Shown: piece after piece, positions 36,823 to 44,419 of the stretch
How positions within the stretch are numbered: the first letter of the stretch is position 1
Layout: each line of letters opens with the position of its first letter
Source of the DNA: Actinocatenispora sera
Lineage (GTDB): Bacteria; Actinomycetota; Actinomycetes; Mycobacteriales; Micromonosporaceae
Reading direction: 5' to 3'
Assembly (NCBI RefSeq): GCF_018324685.1
Contig: NZ_AP023354.1
Coordinates: 1,922,001-1,986,000, forward strand
DNA: 64,000 nucleotides
Program-made: the position numbers and the translations under genes
Notes under the pieces: model-generated
Told to the model about the DNA's origin: nothing
The model's input: only the letters and a program-made list of their open reading frames with translations
The model's database searches: none

Positions 36823-37967
36823 GCCCGGACGCGGTGTCGACCCCGCGGGCGCCGAGCCGGACCGCGGCGACGCCGCTGGCCACGCTGGCGTCCGCGGCCG
36901 GGCGCGACGGCGGCGAGGGCGCGGCGGTCGTGCCGGTACTGGCCGGGCTGGCCGCGGCCTTCCCACCGGCGGTGGACCAGTCGACGCTGTGGACCGACTT
37001 CTTCGCCCAGCACTACCGGGACGTGCGCGGTGCCGGCCGGATCTTCGCGCACGCCGGCGTGCAGCGGCGCCATGCGGCCGTCAACCCGCTGGTCGAGGAC
37101 ATCTCCCCGGCCGGCACCGGTGACCGGATGCGGCGGTACCTGACCGAGGCGCTGCCGCTCGGCCGGTCGGCGGTGACCGCGGCGCTTGCCGACGCCGGCC
37201 TGTCGGTACACGATCCGGGCCTGCTCGCGGTGGTGTCGTGCACCGGCTACGTGACGCCGGGGGTGGACATCCGGCTCGCCGCGGACCTCGGCCTGCGCGA
37301 CGACGTACAGCGGCTGCTGATCGGCCACATGGGCTGCTACGCGGCGCTGCCCGGCCTGGCCACGGTCGCCGACTTCGTCACCGTGCACCGCCGTCCCGCC
37401 GTCCTGCTGTGCGTCGAACTGACCTCGCTGCACCTGCAGCCGGCGACCCGGGACCTGTCCCAGGTGGTGGCGCACGCGCTGTTCTCCGACGCGGCGGTGG
37501 CCGCGGTGCTGCGGCCGGCCGAGGCGACCCAGCCGGTACCGGGGCTGGCGGTGGTGGACGTGGCCGCGGTCACCGACGTGACCACGTCCGACCAGATGAC
37601 CTGGGACGTCACCGACCACGGCTTCCGGATGGGGCTGTCCGCCCGGGTTCCGGACACGCTGGCCGGGCAGCTGCCGGGCACGGTGGCGACGCTGCTGCGC
37701 CGGCACGGCCTGTCCGTCGCCGACGTGGCGCACTGGGCGGTACATCCGGGCGGTCCGCGCATCCTGGACGTGGTGCAGGAGCGGCTCGGGCTGTCCGACG
37801 CGGCGCTGGAGCCGTCCCGCGCGACGCTGCGGGAGCACGGCAACTGCTCGTCCGGCACCGTGCTCGCGGTGCTCCAGGAGCTGCCGGTACGCCTCGGCGA
37901 GCGCACCGTCGCCCTCGCGTTCGGCCCGGGCCTGACCCTGTATGCCGTGCTCTTGCGCGCCGTCTGA
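36816..37967 (+). CDS. Type III polyketide synthase (chalcone/alkylresorcinol synthase family)
   Basis: The 383-residue protein has the complete catalytic triad of the family: Cys174 in GHMGCYAALPG, His310 in VHPGGPRILD and Asn343 in EHGNCSSGTVL, plus the terminal FGPGLTLY motif. It should extend an acyl-CoA starter with malonyl-CoA and cyclise the chain to a pyrone, resorcinol or quinone precursor. An N-terminal extension of about 45 residues precedes the conserved part. ATG at 36816 and GTG at 36819 both overlap the upstream stop. With the adjacent prenyltransferase and methyltransferase it resembles the agq cluster reported from Actinoplanes missouriensis for alkyl-O-dihydrogeranyl-methoxyhydroquinones. 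Confidence 0.92.
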   Translation: MVSPDAVSTPRAPSRTAATPLATLASAAGRDGGEGAAVVPVLAGLAAAFPPAVDQSTLWTDFFAQHYRDVRGAGRIFAHAGVQRRHAAVNPLVEDISPAGTGDRMRRYLTEALPLGRSAVTAALADAGLSVHDPGLLAVVSCTGYVTPGVDIRLAADLGLRDDVQRLLIGHMGCYAALPGLATVADFVTVHRRPAVLLCVELTSLHLQPATRDLSQVVAHALFSDAAVAAVLRPAEATQPVPGLAVVDVAAVTDVTTSDQMTWDVTDHGFRMGLSARVPDTLAGQLPGTVATLLRRHGLSVADVAHWAVHPGGPRILDVVQERLGLSDAALEPSRATLREHGNCSSGTVLAVLQELPVRLGERTVALAFGPGLTLYAVLLRAV

Positions 37968-37992
37968 CCGGCCGGCGTTGAGGCAGGGCCGG

Positions 37993-38730
37993 TCAGCCGG
38001 CGAGGGCGGGCACCCGTTCGGCGAAGTCGGTGGGGTCGACGGTGGTGGCCACGGTGGCGATCACCGCGCCGTGCTGGTCGACCAGCAGCGCCGTGGCGGT
38101 CCTGTCGGTGAGCTTCGTCCGGTGCTGGCCGGCGGCGACCGCCTCGGTGAGTTCGCCGCCGTGGTCGCGCACCGCGGTGACCCGGCTGCCGGCCGGGAGC
38201 GCCGGCAGCGTCGGCGGTGCGGTCGCGCCGACCACGAGCACCCGCACCTGGCTGCCGGCGGCCTTGGCGGTGCCGTCGATCAGGCTGCGGCAGGCGCAGT
38301 GCCGCAGCACCAGGACGACGGCCGGGTGCACGCCGCGCAGGGCGACCGACCGGCCCGCGGCGGTGGCGAGGGTGAGGTCGGGCAGCGGCGCACCGGTCTG
38401 CACGGCGGTGGCCTTGCTGCTCGGGGTGCCGCCGCCGCGCCGGCCCTGCGGGAACAGGGCGGCGAACAGGCTGGTGGTGGCGACCAGCACGGCCATGGTG
38501 AGCAGCACGAGCGGGAGCATCAGGTGGTGCATCCGCCGGCCGGGCCGCAGCCCGTGTCGATGCAGCAGCGCCTCGCGGCGCAGCTCGCGCCGCACCTTCG
38601 CGGCTTCGTGGTCGAGTTCGGCGGCGTCATCGGGAATGACGATGCGTCCCCACTCCGGCGGGAGGCCGGGCAGGCCGTCGGGATCCGGCGACCTGCGGCC
38701 GCCGTCGTCGTCACCAAGTTGACCGCTCAC
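37993..38730 (-). CDS. Single-pass membrane protein with thioredoxin-like outer domain
   Basis: The 245-residue protein has an acidic, charged cytoplasmic N-terminus and one transmembrane segment near residues 70-92 (MLPLVLLTMAVLVATTSLFAALF). The outer domain, VAVRG/VVLVLRHCACRSLIDG with VRVLVVGATAPPTLPAL, looks like a peroxiredoxin or thioredoxin fold with a CAC pair. GTG at 38730 is chosen because GAGGAGG lies six bases upstream, although the frame is open further up. It converges with the PKS gene. I know of no assigned function. Confidence 0.65.
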   Translation of the reverse strand: MSGQLGDDDGGRRSPDPDGLPGLPPEWGRIVIPDDAAELDHEAAKVRRELRREALLHRHGLRPGRRMHHLMLPLVLLTMAVLVATTSLFAALFPQGRRGGGTPSSKATAVQTGAPLPDLTLATAAGRSVALRGVHPAVVLVLRHCACRSLIDGTAKAAGSQVRVLVVGATAPPTLPALPAGSRVTAVRDHGGELTEAVAAGQHRTKLTDRTATALLVDQHGAVIATVATTVDPTDFAERVPALAG

Positions 38731-39036
38731 CGCTGCCTCCTCGGCCGCTTGCCTCCACTCTCTCTCACGTTGCCGGAGAGCACCAGGGATGGCGCCGGAC
38801 CAGATCGGATCCGGGCTGCGCCGGTGGGTGTTTAGGGACGAAGCAGACACCTGACTTTTCGTGCCCATTAGATTACCTGTAGTCGCGATCGGCCGCCGTG
38901 TGCCGCGCGAATCGCCGTTTGTCAAGTCGAGTAGGCCTCCTCACACGCCGCTGACCAGCGGTTATGGCGGCATGCGGAGTCCCGGTCCGGGGCAACGGCG
39001 TGTTACCCTTAACACAGCGAAAGGGGTTTCGAACCT
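38731..39036. other. Divergent intergenic region upstream of carD
   Basis: About 306 bases lie between the membrane-protein gene and carD, with no credible gene. It contains a comparatively AT-rich stretch around 38830-38885 (including TTAGATTACCTGTAGT) and TTACCCTTAACA at 39003-39014 just before carD, which may be its -10 region. No palindrome stood out. Confidence 0.45.
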
Positions 39037-39522
39037 ATGGCTTTCAGTGTCGGCGAGACCGTTGTTTACCCCCACCACGGGGCCGCACTCATCGAGGCAA
39101 TCGAGACCCGGACCATCCGGGGCGAGGAAAAGCAGTACCTCGTGCTCAAGGTTGCGCAGGGCGATCTGACGGTGCGGGTTCCAGCTGAAAACGCCGAGAT
39201 CGTCGGTGTCCGGGAAGTGGTTGGCGAAGAGGGCCTGAACAAGGTCTTCGATGTGCTGCGCGCTCCGCACACCGAGGAGCCGACCAACTGGTCGCGGCGG
39301 TACAAGGCAAATCTGGAGAAGCTGGCGTCCGGCAACCCGCTCAAGGTTGCCGAGGTCGTGCGGGACCTGTGGCGCCGGGAGCGGGAGCGTGGGCTGTCGG
39401 CTGGCGAGAAGCGGATGCTCGCCAAGGCCCGCGACATCCTGGTCGGTGAGGTGGCCCTCGCCGAGAAGAGCACCAAGGACGAGGCAGAGTCGTTGCTCGA
39501 TCGGGTGCTGTCCGAGGCCTGA
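39037..39522 (+). CDS. carD: CarD, RNA polymerase-binding transcription factor
   Basis: The 161-residue protein matches actinobacterial CarD, which binds the RNA polymerase beta subunit and stabilises open complexes at rRNA and many other promoters. The N-terminal RID domain ([20 protein letters not shown]) precedes a helical DNA-binding domain carrying the conserved tryptophan in the [13 protein letters not shown] helix. ATG at 39037 follows AAAGGGG. It begins the carD-ispD-ispF row also seen in mycobacteria. Codons are less GC-biased than in neighbouring genes. Confidence 0.97.
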   Translation: MAFSVGETVVYPHHGAALIEAIETRTIRGEEKQYLVLKVAQGDLTVRVPAENAEIVGVREVVGEEGLNKVFDVLRAPHTEEPTNWSRRYKANLEKLASGNPLKVAEVVRDLWRRERERGLSAGEKRMLAKARDILVGEVALAEKSTKDEAESLLDRVLSEA

Positions 39523-39561
39523 GCCAAGCACGACGCCATCCGCAGGAACGAGGACCGCGAC

Positions 39562-40269
39562 GTGACCGCGTCGAGAGCAGGACGCGGCGACGTCGCGGTC
39601 CTCGTGCCTGCTGCGGGTCGGGGCGAGCGGCTGGGCCCCGGGCTGCCGAAGGCGCTGCGCGAGCTGGCCGGTTCGCCGCTGCTGGTGCACGCGGTGCGCC
39701 GGCTGGCGCAGGCCGACTGCGTCGGTCACGTCGTGGTCGCGGTGCCGGCCGGCGCGGTCGACTCGGTGTCCGCGCTGCTCACCCCGGTCCTCGCCGGGAG
39801 CGGGGTGGGCCTGGACCTGGTCGTCGGCGGCGCCGAGCGGCAGCAGTCGGTGGCGCTGGCGCTCGCCGCGGTGCCCGGCGGGTACCCGATCATCCTGGTG
39901 CACGACGCGGCCCGGGCGTTCGCGCCGCCGGAGCTGGTCGATCGGGTCGCCGCGGCGGTCCGGGCCGGCAGCGATGCGGTGATCCCGGTGCTGCCGGTCG
40001 TCGACACCATCAAGCAGGTCGACCCGGACGGCGCCGTCACCGGTACGGTCGACCGTTCGGTACTGCGCGCGGTGCAGACCCCGCAGGGCTTCCGGCGCAC
40101 GGTGCTGGCCGCGGCGCACGCGGCCGACACCGATGGTGGCGCGACCGACGACGCCGGCCTGGTCGAGCGCCTCGGCGGCCGGGTGACCACGGTGCCCGGC
40201 GCCGAGTCCGCCTTCAAGATCACCAGGCCGTTCGACCTGCAGGTCGCCGCCCTCCTCGTCGACCCGTAG
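39562..40269 (+). CDS. ispD: 2-C-methyl-D-erythritol 4-phosphate cytidylyltransferase
   Basis: IspD transfers CMP to MEP in the non-mevalonate isoprenoid pathway. The 235-residue protein has the nucleotide-binding start VLVPAAGRGERLGPGLPKAL, GGAERQQSV, the catalytic HDAARAF, and the later TPQGFR and ESAFKIT motifs. GTG at 39562. A modest hairpin (GCGGTCC/GGACCGC, 40290-40312) follows the stop, and ispF appears to have its own promoter. The isoprenoid supply could also feed the nearby UbiA prenyltransferase. Confidence 0.96.
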   Translation: MTASRAGRGDVAVLVPAAGRGERLGPGLPKALRELAGSPLLVHAVRRLAQADCVGHVVVAVPAGAVDSVSALLTPVLAGSGVGLDLVVGGAERQQSVALALAAVPGGYPIILVHDAARAFAPPELVDRVAAAVRAGSDAVIPVLPVVDTIKQVDPDGAVTGTVDRSVLRAVQTPQGFRRTVLAAAHAADTDGGATDDAGLVERLGGRVTTVPGAESAFKITRPFDLQVAALLVDP

Positions 40270-40315
40270 CCGCTCGCATCGCGACCGGTGCGGTCCGGGC
40301 GGAACGGACCGCCAC

Positions 40316-40404
40316 GCGGTCCTGCGGCTCGCCAGCGGTCCGACGGCGCTCGCCGCGCGGTCGTGCGGCTCGACCGCGGTCCCTCGGCGCTCGCCGCGCG
40401 GTTC
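40316..40404. repeat. 41-base imperfect tandem repeat between ispD and ispF
   Basis: Two units of 41 bases, 40316-40356 and 40357-40397, differ at five positions; each begins GCGGTC and ends GCTCGCCGC. A partial third copy starts at 40398 and runs into the ispF promoter. Confidence 0.75.
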
Positions 40405-40406
40405 GC

Positions 40407-40412
40407 TAGGCT
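40407..40412 (+). promoter_or_regulatory. Leaderless -10 element of ispF
   Basis: TAGGCT at 40407-40412 is followed by exactly six bases and the ispF GTG at 40419, without a ribosome-binding site. Confidence 0.5.
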
Positions 40413-40418
40413 CGCGGC

Positions 40419-40895
40419 GTGATCATCCCGCTGGTCGGCGTCGGCACCGACATCCACGCGTACCAGGCCGATCGTGACTGCTGGGTCGCCGGACTGTACT
40501 GGCCGGGCCAGCCCGGTTTGGCCGGCCACTCGGACGGCGACGTGGCCGCGCACGCTGCCTGCGACGCGCTGCTGTCCGCGGCCGGGTTGGGCGATCTCGG
40601 CGCGAACTTCGGTACCGCCGAGCCGCAGTGGGCCGGCGCCGCCGGTACCGCGTTGCTGGCCGAGACGGCGCGCCGGGTCGGCGCCGCCGGGTACGCGGTG
40701 GGCAACATCGCGGTCCAGCTGATCGGGCGGTCGCCGAAGATCGGGCCGCGCCGGGGCGAGGCGCAGGACGCGTTGTCGGCGGCGTTGGGTGGGGCGCCGG
40801 TACGGGTGTCCGCGACGACCAGTGACGGGTTGGGGTTCACGGGGCGGGGCGAAGGCTTGGCGGCGATCGCCACGGCCCTGGTGTACCCGGCCTGA
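40419..40895 (+). CDS. ispF: 2-C-methyl-D-erythritol 2,4-cyclodiphosphate synthase
   Basis: IspF cyclises CDP-ME 2-phosphate in the same pathway as IspD. The 158-residue protein has the metal site in [35 protein letters not shown], and the late [16 protein letters not shown]. In many enzymes the first of these reads D-x-H; here it is DIH, so the ligands are conserved. The length is normal. GTG at 40419. cysS, which follows ispF in mycobacteria, is not here. Confidence 0.95.
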   Translation: MIIPLVGVGTDIHAYQADRDCWVAGLYWPGQPGLAGHSDGDVAAHAACDALLSAAGLGDLGANFGTAEPQWAGAAGTALLAETARRVGAAGYAVGNIAVQLIGRSPKIGPRRGEAQDALSAALGGAPVRVSATTSDGLGFTGRGEGLAAIATALVYPA

Positions 40896-41029
40896 CGAAT
40901 CACCGCATCGGGCTCGGTACGGATGTCTGGACTCCGCATGGTTCGCCTCGGAGGGTCGGGGAATGGTGGGGCGACGGTGCGGGGTGATGGGGAGAGGCGA
41001 GTTGGAGGTCGGTGGGGGTGTCGGGTCGT

Positions 41030-41035
41030 TAGGCT
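41030..41035 (+). promoter_or_regulatory. Leaderless -10 element of the TPR gene
   Basis: TAGGCT at 41030-41035, six bases, then GTG at 41042: the same arrangement and hexamer as at ispF. Confidence 0.5.
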
Positions 41036-41041
41036 CGGGGC

Positions 41042-42088
41042 GTGACGGGGGAGCCGGACGAGACGGGGCGGGACACCGCTGCCGAGGTGCGCACGTTCAT
41101 CCAGCGCGCCGACCTGCTCGACGACCTGGGCCACTTCGCCGAGGCGGCCGAGGAACTGCGGGATGCGCTGCGGCTGGCGCCGGACAATCCGGAGGCGCTG
41201 GCGACGCTCGGCATGGTGGAGTTGCGGGCCGGGCGCGCGCAACAGGCGTTGCCGCCGGCTCGCGCCGCGCTCGCCGCCGATCCGGAACACCTGCTCGGCC
41301 AGGTGGTCTGCGGGTACGCGCTGGTCGCGCTGGAACGCAAGCAGGATGCGATCGAGGCCGCGGAACGGCTCGTGGAGGTCGAACCGGAGTCGTGGCTGCG
41401 GCAGTTGCACTTCGCGGCGATCGTCCGTCAGGTGCGCAACGGCCAGGCGAGCCTGGACGCGGCCTGGCAGGCGGTCCGGCTCGCGCCGGAGGAGCCGGAG
41501 ACACATCTGGTGCTGTCCGCGGTCGCGGCCGATCTGGGGCTGGCCGACGTGGCCCGGCGGGCGCGCGCGGAGGCGCTCCGGTTGGATCCGCGGGCGGCGG
41601 ACGTCGAGCAGCCGTCGGTGCTGCGGCTGCGCCCGTCCCGGAACGGCGGTAAGCCGGCGCCGGACGAACGTACCGAACCGGAGCCGGCGGCCGGCCGTGG
41701 CGTGCGCAGCGGGATGTCGCGGTTCCTCGCGATCGGCGCGCTGTACGCCTGGGGCGGCCCGCTGGTGGTGGCGTTGACCATGCTGGTCGGCGGTGGTGTG
41801 GCCCGGGTGGTGGCCGCCGCGGTCGGGTTGCTCGGGGTGCTGCTGTTCGGCGTGTTCCGGGTGCACCCGCCGGCCGGTACGCAGCCGGCGTTGCGGGTGC
41901 TGCCGTCGCTCGATCGTTGGCTCGCGGCGGGATGCTGGTGCGTACTGGCATGCCCGCCGATGCTGCTGGTGTTCGCCCTGGTGGCCTCGCCGTGGCCGCT
42001 GGGCGTGCTGATCCTGCTGGGCGCGTTCGCGTTCGCCGCGCTGGTGCTGCGTGCTGACGACCTGCACCGCGCCGGCCGTGGCCGGTGA
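41042..42088 (+). CDS. Tetratricopeptide-repeat membrane protein
   Basis: The 348-residue protein has TPR units in its first two thirds, for example DDLGHFAEAAEELRDALRLAPDNPEALATLG and two or three degenerate copies to about residue 195. A charged linker (around residue 205-225) leads to two pairs of hydrophobic segments near the C-terminus (ALYAWGGPLVVALTMLVGGG and the segments to residue 335). It is probably a membrane-tethered scaffold. No partner is evident and I do not recognise a named family. Strong hairpins follow the stop. Confidence 0.75.
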   Translation: MTGEPDETGRDTAAEVRTFIQRADLLDDLGHFAEAAEELRDALRLAPDNPEALATLGMVELRAGRAQQALPPARAALAADPEHLLGQVVCGYALVALERKQDAIEAAERLVEVEPESWLRQLHFAAIVRQVRNGQASLDAAWQAVRLAPEEPETHLVLSAVAADLGLADVARRARAEALRLDPRAADVEQPSVLRLRPSRNGGKPAPDERTEPEPAAGRGVRSGMSRFLAIGALYAWGGPLVVALTMLVGGGVARVVAAAVGLLGVLLFGVFRVHPPAGTQPALRVLPSLDRWLAAGCWCVLACPPMLLVFALVASPWPLGVLILLGAFAFAALVLRADDLHRAGRGR

Positions 42089-42109
42089 GCGGCCCCGCCG
42101 GAGGGGCGG

Positions 42110-42138
42110 GGTGCCGGTGGCGGCGGGCCACCGGCACC
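42110..42138. terminator. Bidirectional terminator between TPR gene and hmgA
   Basis: GGTGCCGGTGGC (42110-42121) and GCCACCGGCACC (42127-42138) form a perfect 12-base stem with a GGCGG loop. A second hairpin, CCCCGCC/GGCGGGG, lies just before it. Both are in the convergent gap. Confidence 0.75.
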
Positions 42139-42145
42139 GTGCCGG

Positions 42146-43312
42146 TCAGACCTTGCGGTTCCAGGTCCAGGCGTAGCCGGTGTCCTCGACGGACAGGCCG
42201 GGCTCGCACAGGTCGAGCGGGCGGAACGTGTCGACCATGACGGCGAGCTCGTCGAAGAACTCGACGCCGAGCGCGCGCTCCACGGCGCCCGGCTGGGGTC
42301 CGTGGGTGAAGCCGGACGGGTGCAGCGAGATCGAGCCCTGCTCGATGCCGGAGCCGCGCCGAGCCTCGTAGTTTCCGCCGGTGTAGAACATCATCTCGTC
42401 GGAGTCGACGTTGTGATGGTTGTACGGGATCGGGATCGCGAGCTCGTGGTAGTCGACCTTGCGTGGCACGAACGAGCACAGCACGAAGTTCGGTCCCTCG
42501 AAGGTCTGGTGCACCGGCGGCGGCTGGTGGATCCGGCCGGTGATCGGCTCGAAGTCGAAGATGGAGAACGCCCACGGATACAGGCAGCCGTCCCAGCCGA
42601 CGGCGTCGAACGGGTGCTGCGCGTACACGAACTTCGTCCAGCCGCCGCGCTGCTGCACGATGACCTCGACCTCGGTCTCGTCGACCAGCAGCGGCTCGCT
42701 GGGGCCGCGCACGTCGCGCTCGCAGTACGGCGAGTGCTCGAGGAACTGGCCGCGGACCGAGAGGTACTTCTTCGGCGGGCCGATGTGGCCGGTGGACTCG
42801 ACGGACAGCATCCGCAGCGGCTCGTCGCCGGTGGGCACCACGCGGTAGATCACCGACATCGGGATGATCACGTAGTCGCCGAGGCGCACGTCGAGCGCGC
42901 CGAACTGGGTCTCGACCGTCGCGGTACCGGCCTCGACGTAGAGGCACTCGTCGCCGATGGCGTTGCGATACAGCGGGCTCGGCCGGTCGGCGGTCACGTA
43001 CGAGACGCGCACGTCGTCGTTGGCGACCAGGTGCTGCCGGCCGGTGATGGCGTCCGCGCCGGTGGTGTCGAGCTTGTGCGTCTGCAGGTGCCGCGGCTTG
43101 AGCGGGTGGTTCGGGGTGCGGGTGACGCGCGGCGCGTCGTACGCGTCGGCCGCGAGGATGGCGGTCGGCGGGTAGCGGTGGTAGAGCAGGGAGGAGTCGC
43201 TGGAGAACCCCTCCTGGCCCATCAGCTCCTCCTTGTAGAGGGAGCCGTCGGGCTGCCGGAACTGGGTGTGGCGCTTCGGTGGGATCTCGCCCACCCGCCG
43301 GTAGTACGGCAT
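42146..43312 (-). CDS. hmgA: Homogentisate 1,2-dioxygenase
   Basis: HmgA opens the ring of homogentisate to maleylacetoacetate, the key step of tyrosine catabolism. The 388-residue protein matches the actinobacterial short form. It has RRVGEIPPKRHTQFR at the start, LYRNAIGDECLYVEAG, a cupin core with PYNHHNVDSDEMMFY, and SISLHPSGFTHGPQPGA supplying the iron histidines and glutamate. ATG at 43312 follows GGGAGGG. It is divergent from an unknown gene and fahA; pat-like and hppD genes for the earlier steps lie 8-11 kb away. Confidence 0.95.
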   Translation of the reverse strand: MPYYRRVGEIPPKRHTQFRQPDGSLYKEELMGQEGFSSDSSLLYHRYPPTAILAADAYDAPRVTRTPNHPLKPRHLQTHKLDTTGADAITGRQHLVANDDVRVSYVTADRPSPLYRNAIGDECLYVEAGTATVETQFGALDVRLGDYVIIPMSVIYRVVPTGDEPLRMLSVESTGHIGPPKKYLSVRGQFLEHSPYCERDVRGPSEPLLVDETEVEVIVQQRGGWTKFVYAQHPFDAVGWDGCLYPWAFSIFDFEPITGRIHQPPPVHQTFEGPNFVLCSFVPRKVDYHELAIPIPYNHHNVDSDEMMFYTGGNYEARRGSGIEQGSISLHPSGFTHGPQPGAVERALGVEFFDELAVMVDTFRPLDLCEPGLSVEDTGYAWTWNRKV

Positions 43313-43387
43313 CGGCCCTCCCGGGTACGGGTGCCGCCGGGCGGTTCCCGCCGGCCGGCACCAACGATCGTTGTCACCAACAGTGCT

Positions 43388-43428
43388 CGTCCGATAATCG
43401 GACGCTATTGTCCTATACACGTAGCGTC
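43388..43428. promoter_or_regulatory. Overlapping palindromes in the hmgA divergent promoter region
   Basis: CGTCCGAT-A-ATCGGACG at 43388-43404 is a perfect palindrome. GACGCTA (43401-43407) and TAGCGTC (43422-43428) form a second one sharing bases with the first. The CGATAATCG core resembles IclR-type sites of aromatic catabolism. TACGGT at 43432-43437 lies seven bases before the ATG at 43445 and may be a leaderless -10. Confidence 0.6.
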
Positions 43429-43444
43429 GACTACGGTCAGCGGT

Positions 43445-44419
43445 ATGTCAACCGAGTCGCCGATCCCGGCGCTGTTTCGTGCGCTCGTCGACGACGCCGC
43501 CCTCTTTCCGCCCGGCAATGCCCCCATGCCGGTCGCGGTGGCCGAACACCGGCACCACCGCACGGCACCGTACACCGATCTGGTCGGGCCGCTGTTGCTC
43601 CCGACGGCGCGGTGGAGCGAGCTGGTCGACTGCCTGGACGCGCCGAGCGGCGGCCCGGCCGGTATGGACGCGCCGAGCGGCGGCCCGGCCGGTCCGGAAC
43701 GGCCGCGCGGGACCCGGCCGCCCCGGCTGGACATCGGCCTGATCGGGCCGATCGACACGATCGAGGCGGTGGTCCCGGACGTCCGGGTGGACCCGCGGGT
43801 GGTGCTGCGCCAGCTCGAATGCCCGGTCGGCGCCGAGCCGGGCGAGGTCGAGGACGTCGCCACCCGGCTCGCGGCGGCGGTCGACCAAGCGGTGCGCCGG
43901 TACGTCGAGCTGCCCCGCGGCCCGCACCTGCTCGCCGCGGTCGACGCGCTCGCTGCCGCCGGCCCCGGCACCGGGGCGAAGCTGCGTACCGGGGGGCTCA
44001 CCGCAGAGGCGTTCCCGACCGAGGCGGAGCTTGCCGGCTTCCTCGACCGGTGCCGGGCGCGCGGGCTCGGGTTCAAGCTGACGGCGGGGCTCCACCACGC
44101 GGTACGGCACACCGCGGCGGCGACCGGCTTCGAACACCACGGCTACCTGAACGTCCTGGCGGCGGTGTGCCTCGGCGCGCTGCCCGACCCGCCGTTCGCC
44201 GGTACCGAGCAGGCGCTGGCCTGCCGCCAGGCCGGACCGCTGGCCGAGGTGGCCCGTGCGATGCTGCCGCGCGACGGCGAGTCGAGCCGGTCGCGTACCT
44301 GGTTCACCTCGTACGGTTCGTGCAGCGTGGCCGAGCCGCTGACCGACCTGGTGGAGCTCGGCCTGCTCGCCCGCGCCCTGCTCTCCCACCTGCCTGCGCC
44401 GAGAAAGGCTCACGCGTGA
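43445..44419 (+). CDS. Conserved-looking protein between hmgA and fahA, function unknown
   Basis: The 324-residue soluble protein is not one I can name. Visible features are an N-terminal ALFRALVDDAALFPPGNAPM, an alpha/beta-like pattern with LDIGLIGPIDTIEAV and GAKLRTGGLTAEAFPT, and a histidine-rich GFKLTAGLHHAVRHTA segment suited to a barrel active site. Its stop overlaps the fahA GTG by four bases, so it is co-translated with fumarylacetoacetase. No maleylacetoacetate isomerase gene is present, so a role at that step or in handling its product is possible but unproven. A DAPSGGPAG duplication sits near residues 65-83. Confidence 0.7.
   Translation: MSTESPIPALFRALVDDAALFPPGNAPMPVAVAEHRHHRTAPYTDLVGPLLLPTARWSELVDCLDAPSGGPAGMDAPSGGPAGPERPRGTRPPRLDIGLIGPIDTIEAVVPDVRVDPRVVLRQLECPVGAEPGEVEDVATRLAAAVDQAVRRYVELPRGPHLLAAVDALAAAGPGTGAKLRTGGLTAEAFPTEAELAGFLDRCRARGLGFKLTAGLHHAVRHTAAATGFEHHGYLNVLAAVCLGALPDPPFAGTEQALACRQAGPLAEVARAMLPRDGESSRSRTWFTSYGSCSVAEPLTDLVELGLLARALLSHLPAPRKAHA
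43637..43693. repeat. 27-base direct duplication inside the unknown gene
   Basis: A 27-base segment starting GACGCGCCGAGCGG is repeated perfectly at 43637-43663 and 43667-43693. It duplicates DAPSGGPAG in the protein without breaking the frame. Confidence 0.85.

Noticed and set aside
38731-38925. Upstream extension of the membrane redox-like protein to an ATG at 38925 or 38868
   Set aside because: The GTG at 38730 has a strong GAGGAGG at correct spacing, and the extension looks like promoter DNA.
39020-39040. GGTTTCGAACCT as a tRNA T-arm
   Set aside because: No acceptor or anticodon arms surround it, and it is the carD ribosome-site region. No tRNA gene was found anywhere in the window.
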